DNA of 64,000 bases from Hahellaceae bacterium (GTDB taxonomy: Bacteria > Pseudomonadota > Gammaproteobacteria > Pseudomonadales > Oleiphilaceae). The translations under genes and the position numbers were made by a program. Positions within the stretch are counted from its first letter, which is position 1. Every line of letters begins with the position of its first letter. The stretch lies in the NCBI GenBank assembly GCA_024234505.1, contig JACKOD010000005.1, positions 328,652-392,651 of the forward strand, given 5' to 3'. Under the pieces are notes generated by a model that saw only the letters and a program-made list of their open reading frames with translations, had not been told where the DNA came from and did not search any database. This document shows, in pieces, positions 24,913 through 34,005 of the stretch.

Positions 24913-25238
24913 TTTCTGTTGAATCAGGAGGCGCGAAAGGTGAGTGGGAGCTCGAATCTGGTCGCTTGAGGCTATCTGGTATTTTGGATGACAACAATAT
25001 TTTAGGTATTCGTCAGTGGGGCGAGCGTCAGATAAAAGCCGGGGTTGCCGAGGGGATGAGCGGATTGATTATTGATCTTGCTGAATTGGAGTCGGCACAA
25101 AGCCAGGTGTTATCTTTGCTGTTGTGCTGGATTAGATCTGCGAACGGCAAGGGCTCGGATGTGAAGATAGAAAATGCACCACTTAAACTTCAGGAAGTTG
25201 CCCGGGTTTCCGGGTTGGATGCCTTCTTGCTTTTGTAA
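24909..25238 (+). CDS. mlaB: STAS-domain protein MlaB
   Basis: Cytoplasmic STAS-domain subunit that binds MlaF and supports assembly and activity of the transporter. It has 109 aa with weak sequence conservation but a recognisable STAS pattern (GLIIDLAELESAQSQVLSLLLCW). The position after mlaC and the 4-base overlap decide the call. GTG start. Confidence 0.9.
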   Translation: MISVESGGAKGEWELESGRLRLSGILDDNNILGIRQWGERQIKAGVAEGMSGLIIDLAELESAQSQVLSLLLCWIRSANGKGSDVKIENAPLKLQEVARVSGLDAFLLL

Positions 25239-25322
25239 CCTTCCGGCATTTGTTAATATTCTCGCTTTGCATTTTCTGTCTCTGACAGAGTGCGTTCTTC
25301 AGACCGAAATGAGTAAAGTTTT

Positions 25323-25565
25323 ATGCAGGCTCACGAGATTGAAAGTATTATTTCTGAAAGACTGGAAGGCAGTGAAGTTCATGCCCAAAGTGATGGCCGC
25401 CATGCACAGGCTGTGGTTATCTGCGAGCAGTTTGCCGGATTGAGTCCAGTTAAAAGACAACAAATGGTTTATGCCTGCGTGAATGAATATCTGCTGAATG
25501 ATACGCTGCATGCGCTTTCATTGAAAACCTATACACCGGAACAGTGGAAAGCACTGAATTCATAG
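25323..25565 (+). CDS. ibaG: BolA-family protein IbaG
   Basis: Small (80 aa) BolA-family protein, partner of monothiol glutaredoxins in Fe-S handling and linked to acid and envelope stress. It matches E. coli IbaG in the segments FAGLSPVKRQQMVYACVNEY and ALSLKTYTPEQW. It lies between mlaB and murA, the conserved location. ATG start. Confidence 0.93.
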   Translation: MQAHEIESIISERLEGSEVHAQSDGRHAQAVVICEQFAGLSPVKRQQMVYACVNEYLLNDTLHALSLKTYTPEQWKALNS

Positions 25566-25647
25566 GTGATCAGGTTGGGCCAATCATACCGTCAGCAATA
25601 AGCTGGTGGATAATATTCGTGTTTTCCAGACTTGTTGAGATTCGATT

Positions 25648-26913
25648 GTGGAAAAACTCTTAATCAATGGCGGTACCCCTCTGGATGGTGAAATCAGAAT
25701 TTCGGGGGCGAAAAACTCAGCGCTTCCCATTCTGGCGGCATCTTTGTTGTGCGATGAGGTTTTGACAGTTGGCAACTTACCTCACTTGCATGACATCACC
25801 ACAATGATCGAGTTGCTCGGGCGCATGGGTGTCGAGTTGACGATCGATGAAAAAATGAGTGTAGAAGTCCGTGCAAACACCATTAAACACTTCAACGCGC
25901 CGTATGAGCTGGTGAAGACCATGCGGGCGTCGATTTTGGTGTTAGGGCCCTTGCTCGCCCATTTTGGTGAAGCTGAGGTTTCACTGCCTGGCGGATGTGC
26001 CATTGGGAGTCGACCCGTAGATCTGCATATTCGCGGCCTGGAGGCTATGGGCGCGAATATTGTAGTAGAAAATGGCTACATCAAAGCGAAAAGTAATGGT
26101 CGGTTGAAGGGTGCCCACATTTTTCTGGATACCGTAACAGTTACCGGTACCGAAAACCTGCTGATGGCGGCGGCGTTGGCTGATGGGAAAACCATTCTTG
26201 AAAATGCGGCCAGAGAGCCGGAAGTTTCAGATTTGGCTGAATGTCTGATCGCTATGGGGGCTCAGATTACCGGTCATGGAACATCGACGATTGAAGTCAT
26301 TGGTGTACCGAGACTGCATGGCGCTCATTTTAATGTGCTGCCTGACCGGGTAGAAACGGGAACTTACCTGGTAGCCGCTGCGGCGACTCGGGGGCGGGTC
26401 AAACTTAAAGATACGAATGAACATCTGCTGGAAGCGGTGCTATTAAAACTTGAAGAAGCCGGTGCTCATATTAGTACCGGGCCTGACTGGATTGAGCTGG
26501 ATATGAAGGGCAATCGCCCGAAAGCTATTTCGCTTCGCACCGCACCGTACCCTGCATTTCCAACCGATATGCAAGCGCAGTTCGTTGCAATGAACAGCGT
26601 GGCGGAAGGTACAGGGGCGGTCATTGAAACCATTTTTGAAAATCGTTTCATGCACATCCATGAGTTAAACCGGATGGGAGCGCAAATTCGTCAGGAAGGA
26701 AATACGGCCATCACTACTGGTGTCGAAAGGCTTAAGGGCGCACCGATTATGGCAACCGATTTGCGCGCCTCTGCGAGTTTGGTTATCGCGGGCCTGATTG
26801 CCGAGGGTGAGACGCTGGTTGATCGTATTTACCATATCGATCGTGGCTATGAATGTATTGAAGAAAAGCTGCAATTGTTGGGCGGAAAAATCCGGCGTTT
26901 GCCCTCACGTTAA
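25648..26913 (+). CDS. murA: UDP-N-acetylglucosamine 1-carboxyvinyltransferase
   Basis: First committed enzyme of peptidoglycan synthesis; it adds enolpyruvate from PEP to UDP-GlcNAc. At 421 aa it is full length. The catalytic Cys117 (PGGCAIGSRPVDLH) is present, the residue attacked by fosfomycin, as is Lys22 (GAKNSALPI). GTG start with MEKLLINGGTPL, matching the family N-terminus. It is 82 bp after ibaG and 30 bp before hisG. Confidence 0.97.
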   Translation: MEKLLINGGTPLDGEIRISGAKNSALPILAASLLCDEVLTVGNLPHLHDITTMIELLGRMGVELTIDEKMSVEVRANTIKHFNAPYELVKTMRASILVLGPLLAHFGEAEVSLPGGCAIGSRPVDLHIRGLEAMGANIVVENGYIKAKSNGRLKGAHIFLDTVTVTGTENLLMAAALADGKTILENAAREPEVSDLAECLIAMGAQITGHGTSTIEVIGVPRLHGAHFNVLPDRVETGTYLVAAAATRGRVKLKDTNEHLLEAVLLKLEEAGAHISTGPDWIELDMKGNRPKAISLRTAPYPAFPTDMQAQFVAMNSVAEGTGAVIETIFENRFMHIHELNRMGAQIRQEGNTAITTGVERLKGAPIMATDLRASASLVIAGLIAEGETLVDRIYHIDRGYECIEEKLQLLGGKIRRLPSR

Positions 26914-26943
26914 AGAAAAGTTTTTAACTTCAGGTTTGATTTG

Positions 26944-27594
26944 ATGTCAGAGAAAAAAGAATTTTTAACGATCGCCCTTTCCAAAGGCCGGATACTGGAT
27001 GAAACACTGCCTCTTCTGGCCAGCGCGGGGATAGAACCATTAGAGGATATCTCCTCCAGCCGTAAACTGGTGTTTGAAACCACGCGGCCAGATGTCCGCT
27101 TGATCATTATCCGGGCCACGGATGTACCAACTTACGTTCAGTATGGTGGTGCAGACATGGGCGTAACGGGAAAAGATGTATTAATGGAACACGGGGCGGA
27201 TGGATTATACGAGCCCCTGGATCTTAAAATTGCAAAATGCCGGTTGATGACTGCCGGCCCAAAGGATGCCCAGTCGGTAACTAAGGGGCGTTTGCGGGTC
27301 GCAACAAAGTTTGTCACACTGGCCAAAAACTATTATGCCAGCAAAGGTTTGCAAGTCGAGATTATCAAGCTGTACGGTGCGATGGAGTTGGCTCCGATTC
27401 TCGGTCTGGCAGATGAAATAGTAGATATTGTGGATACCGGCAACACGCTGAAAGCAAATGGCCTGGAGGCGCGGGAACTGATCCATATGATCAGCACTCG
27501 TCTGGTGGTCAATCGAGCCTCAATGAAAATGAAGCATCATCGTATTCAGCCGATCATCGACCAACTTGCTGCTACGGTAGCGCAAAAGAATTAA
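26944..27594 (+). CDS. hisG: ATP phosphoribosyltransferase, short form
   Basis: First enzyme of histidine synthesis (ATP + PRPP). At 216 aa this is the short HisG_S form, which lacks the C-terminal regulatory domain and normally needs HisZ for activity and feedback by histidine; hisZ is not in the window. Family segments include IALSKGRILDETLPLL and VDIVDTGNTLKANGL. ATG 26944 follows CAGG; an in-frame TTG at 26941 is less likely. It is the first of hisG-hisD-hisC. Confidence 0.96.
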   Translation: MSEKKEFLTIALSKGRILDETLPLLASAGIEPLEDISSSRKLVFETTRPDVRLIIIRATDVPTYVQYGGADMGVTGKDVLMEHGADGLYEPLDLKIAKCRLMTAGPKDAQSVTKGRLRVATKFVTLAKNYYASKGLQVEIIKLYGAMELAPILGLADEIVDIVDTGNTLKANGLEARELIHMISTRLVVNRASMKMKHHRIQPIIDQLAATVAQKN

Positions 27595-27624
27595 CCGGAT
27601 ATCGACTTTTACAAAGGTAATACC

Positions 27625-28935
27625 ATGTCTCAGGACTGGAAAGTAACCCGGCTGGATACAGCTACCCCAGATTTTTCTCAGCAGCTCAAGGCATTAGTGG
27701 CTTGGGATGAAGCGAGTGATAGCGATGTTCAAACTCGTGTAAAGGAAATTCTTGCACGAGTTAAAGCAGAAGGAAATCGTGCCGTATTGGAATTTACCGA
27801 GCGCTTCGATCGGATGCATTGCGAATCTGCTGAAGCGCTTGAATTGAGCAAGGCAGAATTGGCGTCTGCCTTGGCGACGATTCCGGCCGCACAGCGAACA
27901 GCACTGGAAGAAGCTGCAGAGCGAGTTCGCAGCTACCATGAACACCAGATTCAGCGTTCATGGCAGTACACTGAGGCTGATGGCACGGTACTGGGGCAGA
28001 AAATTATCCCTATGGATCGTGTTGGTTTGTATGTCCCCGGCGGAAAAGCGGCTTACCCATCTTCGGTATTGATGAATGCGATTCCTGCCAAAGTGGCAGG
28101 TGTGAAAGAGCTGGTGATGGTAGTGCCTACACCCGACGGGGAAACCAATGCGCTGGTATTGGCGGCAGCCGCGATTAGCGGCGTCGATCGGGTATTCCGC
28201 ATTGGCGGTGCCCAGGCTATTGGTGCGCTCGCTTACGGTACGGAAACGATTCCCCCTGTCGATAAAATTGTGGGCCCCGGGAACATCTATGTCGCAACGG
28301 CCAAGCGAGAAGTGTTTGGTACGGTGGGGATAGACATGATTGCCGGACCATCGGAGATTCTTGTTATTTGTGACGGTAAAACCAATCCGGACTGGATTGC
28401 TATGGATTTGTTTTCACAGGCTGAACACGACGAGAATGCTCAATCTATTCTGGTAAGTCCTGATCCTGAGTTCCTGAACGCCGTGGAAGAAAGCATTATG
28501 AAACTTCTTCCTCAAATGGAGCGCAAGGAAATTATCGAGGCATCGCTGCGCGCGCGGGCGGCTTTTATCAAGGTTTCCAGTTTGGAAGAAGCGGCTGAAG
28601 TGAGCAACGCCATTGCGCCTGAACACCTTGAGCTCTCTGTAGAGGAGCCAGAGTTGTTGGCGGAGCGAATTCGTCATGCGGGTGCCATTTTTATGGGGCG
28701 TTATACCGCAGAAGCGTTGGGTGATTATTGTGCCGGGCCCAATCACGTATTGCCGACCTCGGGTACAGCGAGATTTTCTTCGCCATTAGGGGTGTATGAC
28801 TTTCAGAAGCGGGCGTCCATCATCAAGTTTTCTTCGGACGGTGCGAGTCGTATGGGGAAGGTAGCCTCAATACTCGCTCGTGGTGAAGGCTTGACTGCAC
28901 ACGCCATGTCTGCGGAATACCGGATTAAGTCGTAG
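27625..28935 (+). CDS. hisD: Histidinol dehydrogenase
   Basis: Zn2+-dependent enzyme for the last two oxidations of histidine synthesis. It has 436 aa with the signature GPGNIYVATAKREVFGTVG, DMIAGPSEILV and the catalytic SQAEHDENAQS. NHVLPTSGTARF is near the C-terminus. ATG start with GGTAATACC upstream. It lies between hisG and hisC with short gaps, so a single his transcript is likely. Confidence 0.97.
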   Translation: MSQDWKVTRLDTATPDFSQQLKALVAWDEASDSDVQTRVKEILARVKAEGNRAVLEFTERFDRMHCESAEALELSKAELASALATIPAAQRTALEEAAERVRSYHEHQIQRSWQYTEADGTVLGQKIIPMDRVGLYVPGGKAAYPSSVLMNAIPAKVAGVKELVMVVPTPDGETNALVLAAAAISGVDRVFRIGGAQAIGALAYGTETIPPVDKIVGPGNIYVATAKREVFGTVGIDMIAGPSEILVICDGKTNPDWIAMDLFSQAEHDENAQSILVSPDPEFLNAVEESIMKLLPQMERKEIIEASLRARAAFIKVSSLEEAAEVSNAIAPEHLELSVEEPELLAERIRHAGAIFMGRYTAEALGDYCAGPNHVLPTSGTARFSSPLGVYDFQKRASIIKFSSDGASRMGKVASILARGEGLTAHAMSAEYRIKS

Positions 28936-28987
28936 ATTCGTATATTAGATAACTGATTATCTTGCAGAAAAATTCAGGAACAGGGTT

Positions 28988-30085
28988 ATGAGCAGCAAGG
29001 GGCCGAAGGCGTTAATTCGTCCAGAAATTCAGGCGTTAAACGCTTATCACGTTCAGGCGGCTGACAATGTGATCAAGCTTGATGCGATGGAAAATCCATG
29101 GCCCTGGCCAGGCGATTTAATGGCTTCCTGGCAGGAAAAATTGACGCAGGTGCAAGTCAATCGATATCCCGATCCCGGTGCATCCGGAGTAAAGGCAGGG
29201 CTCAGAGTCGTAATGAATGCTCCAGAAGACTGCCATATTCTCCTGGGCAATGGGTCTGATGAAATTATTCAGATTATTGCTATGGCCATGGCAAAGCCCG
29301 GAGCAAAGTTACTTTCGGTTGAGCCAGCATTTGTCATGTATTCCATGATTGCGAAGCTCACGGGTCTTGACTACGTCGGGGTGCCGTTGCAAGCGGATTT
29401 TTCATTGGATCTCGCGGGCATGCTGGCGGCGATTGAATTACATCAGCCCGCAATTATCTTTTTGGCACAACCCAATAATCCGACGGGAAACTTGTTCGAT
29501 CTGGCTTCTATTCGGCAGATTATTGAGCGTGCAGAAGGGCTTGTGGTTCTTGATGAAGCCTATACCGCATTTACCGATGCGAACATGCTTCCGCTTCTGC
29601 GTGAATATGACAATGTTGTAGTCATGCGTACGTTGAGCAAGGTGGGTTTGGCCGGGCTTCGTTTAGGTATGCTGTTTGGGAAAGCCGAGTGGCTGGATGA
29701 ATTTGATAAGGTGCGTTTACCATACAATATCAATAGCCTTACCCAGTTGAGTGCAGAGTTTGCGTTGCAGCATTATGAACCCTTGCTTCAGCAAAGTGCC
29801 GCTATCATTAAATCGCGAGCCTCACTGCAGGAAGTATTGCGACAGCTATCCGGTGTAGAAGTGTTTCCAAGCGAGGCGAATTTTGTACTTGTCAGGGTCA
29901 CTGCCTGTTCTGCTCGTGCCGTATTTGAATCCATGAAAGCTCAGGGCGTGCTGATCAAATGTCTCGATGGTGGACATCCGCTGCTTCAAGGGTGCTTAAG
30001 ATTGACCGTAGGCACCGAAGAGGAAAATAGTCAGATGATTCTGGCACTAAAAGCCGCATTGCAGCGTGTTGAGCATGGCCGTTAG
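28988..30085 (+). CDS. hisC: Histidinol-phosphate aminotransferase
   Basis: PLP-dependent class-I/II aminotransferase of histidine synthesis, 365 aa. The PLP lysine is Lys218 in TLSKVGLAGLRLG. The AQPNNPTGN motif and the C-terminal RLTVGTEEEN arginine region are present. ATG start preceded by AGGAACAGGG. The 3' end overlaps the start of the Nif3-family gene by 11 bases. Confidence 0.96.
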   Translation: MSSKGPKALIRPEIQALNAYHVQAADNVIKLDAMENPWPWPGDLMASWQEKLTQVQVNRYPDPGASGVKAGLRVVMNAPEDCHILLGNGSDEIIQIIAMAMAKPGAKLLSVEPAFVMYSMIAKLTGLDYVGVPLQADFSLDLAGMLAAIELHQPAIIFLAQPNNPTGNLFDLASIRQIIERAEGLVVLDEAYTAFTDANMLPLLREYDNVVVMRTLSKVGLAGLRLGMLFGKAEWLDEFDKVRLPYNINSLTQLSAEFALQHYEPLLQQSAAIIKSRASLQEVLRQLSGVEVFPSEANFVLVRVTACSARAVFESMKAQGVLIKCLDGGHPLLQGCLRLTVGTEEENSQMILALKAALQRVEHGR

Positions 30086-30836
30086 CCTGAGCGACCTGGT
30101 CGCAAAAGCTGACCAGGTGATGCAACCCGGGCGATTGGCAGATTATTGCCCGAATGGTTTGCAAGTAGAAGGCAAACCTGAAATTGCCCGAATTGTTTCG
30201 GGTGTGACTGCAAGTCAGGATTTTCTCGAAAAGGCTATCGCTGCGAAAGCGGATTTGGTGTTGGTACATCATGGGTATTTTTGGAAGGGCGAAGATCCGA
30301 CCTTAACGGGAATTAAACGGCGTCGAATCAAATTGTTAATGGATAATGAGGTAAGCTTGCTGGCTTACCACTTGCCTTTGGATGTACATGCCGAGTTTGG
30401 CAATAATGTACAGCTTGCAAAGTTGTTGAATATGGAAGTTACAGGACCACTGGAGACTGGCAACGCATTAAGTGTCGGATTGATTGGCCAGCTGCCGGCG
30501 CCCCTTTCGCCTGAGTCATTGGCGGGTTTGATTGAAACTCGGTTAGGGCGGAAACCGCTTCATATTCCGGCAGGAAATTCGTCGATAAAAAAAGTTGCCT
30601 GGTGTACGGGGGCGGCGCAAGGATATATCGAGAAAGCCATTAAGGCGGATGTAGACGCCTATATCAGTGGTGAAATTTCGGAGCCGACGGTTCATTTGGC
30701 ACGAGAAGGAAAGGTAGATTATTTTTCTGTGGGGCATCACGCCTCAGAGCGTTATGGCGTTCAGGCACTGGGTAAATTTCTGGCTGACTATTTTCAGATC
30801 GAACATTGCTTTATAGACGCAGATAACCCGGTTTGA
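30075..30836 (+). CDS. Nif3-like dinuclear metal centre protein (DUF34 family)
   Basis: About 253 aa with the conserved YCPNGLQVEG segment and metal-binding His in LVHHGYFWKG, HLPLDVHAEFGNN and SVGHHASERYG. Family members (E. coli YbgI) form toroidal hexamers with two metals; the in vivo role is unsettled (a GTP cyclohydrolase-like or metal-handling role has been proposed). ATG 30075 was preferred over GTG 30066. It overlaps hisC. In pseudomonads I recall a periplasmic protease gene (algW) between the two; none is seen here. Confidence 0.93.
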   Translation: MAVSLSDLVAKADQVMQPGRLADYCPNGLQVEGKPEIARIVSGVTASQDFLEKAIAAKADLVLVHHGYFWKGEDPTLTGIKRRRIKLLMDNEVSLLAYHLPLDVHAEFGNNVQLAKLLNMEVTGPLETGNALSVGLIGQLPAPLSPESLAGLIETRLGRKPLHIPAGNSSIKKVAWCTGAAQGYIEKAIKADVDAYISGEISEPTVHLAREGKVDYFSVGHHASERYGVQALGKFLADYFQIEHCFIDADNPV

Positions 30837-30838
30837 AG

Positions 30839-30868
30839 GGGGGTAAGCCATTTTGTTAAGCTACCCCC
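30839..30868. terminator. Hairpin between convergent Nif3-family gene and yhcB
   Basis: GGGGGTA (30839-30845) pairs with TACCCCC (30862-30868). GC (30847-30848) pairs with GC (30860-30861) after one bulged A. The stem is GC-rich and sits between convergent genes, but no T-tract follows on either strand. It could act as a bidirectional transcript end. Confidence 0.4.
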
Positions 30869-30893
30869 ATGACTATCAAGCCTGACTGGGGAG

Positions 30894-31373
30894 TTAGCTT
30901 TTCACAGTGTCATCTTCATCTTTCAATTTAAAACCATAATCTTCCGACAAGGTACCTTTTTCTTCGGGCTTGCTTTTGGGGGCATAGTCTCTGGGAGTAT
31001 CTACAGCCATTTCTGCTACGTCTTCAGACTGATCGGCGTCACGTAGCGCTCTGTTTGACTCTTCGCTTCCCATGATCATCAGTTTCCCAAGTGTATCGTC
31101 TTCACAAAGCTTTTGAGCGCCTTTTGCCATATGATTATACATGGCTGCATAATCTTCATTTAAGCGCTTGAAGATTTGGGATGTCTCCATGAAGTGCTCG
31201 CTGACCTGAGCCTGATAACGCACATGTTGATCTTGAAGATCTTCGAATTGGCGCTCCATTCGTCTGGCTTTGCCCGGGGCATTTCCTAGTGCCTTGGCAA
31301 GAATAACGCCTAGAACAAGTCCTATAGCTACAGAAACGCCCGCGATCATCCAATCGTGTCCGGTAATCGGCAT
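30894..31373 (-). CDS. yhcB: YhcB (ZapG) cell-division and envelope protein, DUF1043
   Basis: Inner-membrane protein of 159 aa with one N-terminal span (about 8-27), a cytoplasmic coiled coil (about 35-90) and an acidic, disordered tail. In E. coli it links the elongasome and divisome and affects envelope homeostasis. The segment MERQFEDLQDQHVRYQAQVS is diagnostic. ATG preceded by a strong GGAGAGG. Here it is divergent from zapE. Confidence 0.92.
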   Translation of the reverse strand: MPITGHDWMIAGVSVAIGLVLGVILAKALGNAPGKARRMERQFEDLQDQHVRYQAQVSEHFMETSQIFKRLNEDYAAMYNHMAKGAQKLCEDDTLGKLMIMGSEESNRALRDADQSEDVAEMAVDTPRDYAPKSKPEEKGTLSEDYGFKLKDEDDTVKS

Positions 31374-31613
31374 TTTTCCTCTCCATTTTTAACTATTTAG
31401 CGAACAAGTTGAGTGCAATTAATACAAAGCAAAATTCTACTCAAGTATAACGATTCACATACTGTTTTCATAACCAAAATACGCCTCAGGCACACAAGCC
31501 CAATTGACTGATTGATTTTTCAATCAACTAATCAAGAGGACAAACACTGTGGAAATGTGGACAATATGCGCCTTGAAATTGTATCTGGATACGGGAGGGG
31601 AGATCCGAGCATT

Positions 31614-32735
31614 ATGGTTAACGCGTCCGAAGTTATGTCGCCTTTACAGCGTTACAATCACGACCTGGAAAAGTCAGGTTTTTTGCATGATTCCGCTCAG
31701 GAAATGGCCGTTAAACTCTTGGATGATCTCTATCACAAGCTAATAGCTCGAGCGAATGAGAAAAAACCAGGCACATTTTCTCGTCTCAAAAAGAAGGTGA
31801 CCAAAGCCCAAGTGAAGCCAATTCAAGGGCTGTATTTTTGGGGCGGGGTGGGGCGAGGAAAAACCTACCTGATGGATACCTTCTATGAAAGCCTTCCTTT
31901 CGAAAGAAAAATGCGCGTCCACTTTCATCGGTTCATGCAAAAGGTTCATCAGGAATTAAAAGGTTTGAAAGGGGTGAAGAACCCTTTGGTAACGGTGGCC
32001 AAAAAGTTCAGCGATGAGGCTTTGGTTATCTGCTTCGATGAGTTTTTTGTTTCAGATATTGGCGATGCGATGATTCTAGCCGGGTTGATGCAGGAGCTGT
32101 TTAACAACGGTGTTTCACTGGTTTGTACGTCGAATATTGTCCCGGATGGTCTATATAAAGACGGATTGCAACGAGCGCGTTTTTTACCTGCGATAGAGTT
32201 GGTCAAAATACACACAAAGGTTGTCAATGTCGATGGGGGCACGGATTACCGTCTCAGGACCCTGGAACAGGCCGAGTTGTACCATTACCCTCTGGATGAT
32301 TCTGCAGATATCTCCCTGAAAAAAAGCTATGACCGTCTGGCCCTGGAGGCCGGGGTGCATGGCTTGTCTTTAGATATCAATGGCCGGAAGTTGCATGCCA
32401 GAATGCACTCTGACGATGTGGTCTGGTTCGAGTTTTCCGAGTTGTGCGACGGGCCTCGCAGTCAGAATGACTATATTGAAATAGCCAGAGAGTTTCATGC
32501 GGTATTGATCAGCAATGTGCCTGAGCTGGGTGTGGATAAGGATGATCAGGCTCGCAGGTTTATCAATATGATCGATGAGTTTTACGACAGGAATGTAAAG
32601 GTCATTATTTCTGCAGAGAAACCAATTTATACGCTCTATGCCGGCGGTAAATTGAATTTTGAGTTTGAGCGTACTCAAAGTCGCTTGCTTGAAATGCAAT
32701 CTCACGAATACCTCGAAAGACCGCATCGGCCATAA
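31614..32735 (+). CDS. zapE: Cell division protein ZapE (AFG1-like ATPase)
   Basis: AAA-like ATPase that associates with the Z-ring and is needed under stress. About 373 aa with Walker A GGVGRGKT and Walker B VICFDEFF. YFWGGVGRGKTYLMDTFYES and TSNIVPDGLYKDGLQR are characteristic. The open frame reaches back to 31512, but homologues begin near SPLQRYNHDL, so ATG 31614 (after GGGGAG) or ATG 31635 is more likely. The start is uncertain. Confidence 0.92.
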   Translation: MVNASEVMSPLQRYNHDLEKSGFLHDSAQEMAVKLLDDLYHKLIARANEKKPGTFSRLKKKVTKAQVKPIQGLYFWGGVGRGKTYLMDTFYESLPFERKMRVHFHRFMQKVHQELKGLKGVKNPLVTVAKKFSDEALVICFDEFFVSDIGDAMILAGLMQELFNNGVSLVCTSNIVPDGLYKDGLQRARFLPAIELVKIHTKVVNVDGGTDYRLRTLEQAELYHYPLDDSADISLKKSYDRLALEAGVHGLSLDINGRKLHARMHSDDVVWFEFSELCDGPRSQNDYIEIAREFHAVLISNVPELGVDKDDQARRFINMIDEFYDRNVKVIISAEKPIYTLYAGGKLNFEFERTQSRLLEMQSHEYLERPHRP

Positions 32736-32780
32736 ACTCAGAAATCAGGCCAGACTGCTTGTCCAAGTATGCCCAAATTA

Positions 32781-32810
32781 GCTGCTATAGCATCTCTATG
32801 CCATAGCAGC
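32781..32810. terminator. Hairpin between zapE and thiolase
   Basis: GCTGCTAT-A-GCAT (32781-32793) pairs with ATGC-C-ATAGCAGC (32798-32810). This gives 12 pairs, one A/C mismatch and a four-base CTCT loop. It lies between convergent genes, with TTTT following on the plus strand after a short gap. It probably terminates both transcripts. Confidence 0.65.
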
Positions 32811-32820
32811 CGACCTGCTT

Positions 32821-34005
32821 TTAGATCATTTCGATGGCCACAGCGGTGGCTTCACCACCACCAATACATAGCGCCGCAATGCCGCGCTTCTTGCCATACT
32901 GTTTTAACGCATACATCAAGGTTACAAGCAGACGCGAACCGGTTGAGCCTACCGGGTGGCCTTGTGCACAGGCACCGCCATGAATGTTTACTTTTGCCGG
33001 ATCAAGATTCAGCTCTTTAATGGGCATCATCGCAACCATGGCAAACGCTTCGTTAATTTCAAAAAGATCAACGTCATCTTTTGACCAACCGGTTTTTGCC
33101 AACAGCTTTTCAATCGCGCCTACGGGGGCGCAGGTGAATTCGGATGGGTGCTGAGACTGTGTGGTATGGGCCACGATTTTTGCCATGGGGGCGAGGTTGC
33201 GGGCCTTTGCCTCGCTTTCACTCATGAGTACCAGTGCGGATGCGCCGTCAGAAATTGAAGACGCATTGGCCGCCGTAATGGTGCCGTCTTTTTTAAATGC
33301 CGGACGCAGCGTAGGAATCTTCCCAATGTTGGCTGATAATGGCTGTTCATCCTGCTCTACCAGAACCTCACCTTTTCGTGTTGTGACGGTGACGGGGACA
33401 ATCTCGCTTTTTAATGAGCCGTTTTCCATGGCCTGTTTTGCGCGTTCCAGCGATTGAATCGCATAGCTATCCATTTCTTCTCGGCTATAACCTTTCTGGT
33501 CTGCTACATCTTGTGCAAAAGAGCCCATCAAACGGCCGGATTCAGCATCTTCAAGACCATCCAGGAACATATGATCTTTGGCCTGGTCGCCATGACCCAT
33601 ACGGAAACCTTTTCTCGCATTGAGCAGTAAATAAGGTGCATTCGACATGCTTTCCATTCCGCCAGCGACCATGACACTGTTTGTGCCGGCTTTGATCAGG
33701 TCGTGAGCGAGCATGGTGGCCTTCATACCGGAGCCACAGAGTTTATTTATGGTCGTGCAACCGGTGCTATCTGGTAAGCCGGCTTTTCTTGAGGCTTGTC
33801 TTGCAGGGCCTTGTTTGAGACCGGCGGGCAGCACATTGCCCATGATCACTTCTTCCACTTCCTGAGCATTGATGCCGGCTCTGGCGACCGCTTCCTTAAT
33901 GGCAATTGCACCCAGTTCTGTGGCACTCAGCTCACTAAGACTGCCTTGGAATCCACCCATGGGAGTACGTACACCACTTACGATTACTACGCTTTCATTA
34001 GTCAT
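32821..34005 (-). CDS. Acetyl-CoA C-acetyltransferase (thiolase)
   Basis: Biosynthetic-type thiolase of 394 aa with the triad Cys90 (NKLCGSGMKA), His350 (GHPVGSTG) and Cys380 (LCIGGGEATA). It condenses two acetyl-CoA to acetoacetyl-CoA or cleaves beta-ketoacyl-CoA. The length and motifs fit AtoB/PhaA-type enzymes, but no phaB, phaC or beta-oxidation gene lies beside it, so the pathway is not clear from context. ATG start. The usual pseudomonad neighbours of zapE (ribosomal protein and cytochrome bc1 genes) are absent, so conserved synteny ends here. Confidence 0.95.
   Translation of the reverse strand: MTNESVVIVSGVRTPMGGFQGSLSELSATELGAIAIKEAVARAGINAQEVEEVIMGNVLPAGLKQGPARQASRKAGLPDSTGCTTINKLCGSGMKATMLAHDLIKAGTNSVMVAGGMESMSNAPYLLLNARKGFRMGHGDQAKDHMFLDGLEDAESGRLMGSFAQDVADQKGYSREEMDSYAIQSLERAKQAMENGSLKSEIVPVTVTTRKGEVLVEQDEQPLSANIGKIPTLRPAFKKDGTITAANASSISDGASALVLMSESEAKARNLAPMAKIVAHTTQSQHPSEFTCAPVGAIEKLLAKTGWSKDDVDLFEINEAFAMVAMMPIKELNLDPAKVNIHGGACAQGHPVGSTGSRLLVTLMYALKQYGKKRGIAALCIGGGEATAVAIEMI

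Noticed and set aside
30839..30868. Standard rho-independent terminator at this hairpin
   Set aside because: No T-tract on either strand, so it was kept only as a low-confidence transcript-end structure.
31549..31743. GTG-started frame with a good AGAGGA site upstream of zapE
   Set aside because: Despite the ribosome-binding site, it reads zapE out of frame and ends inside the gene. A regulatory short peptide is possible but unsupported.
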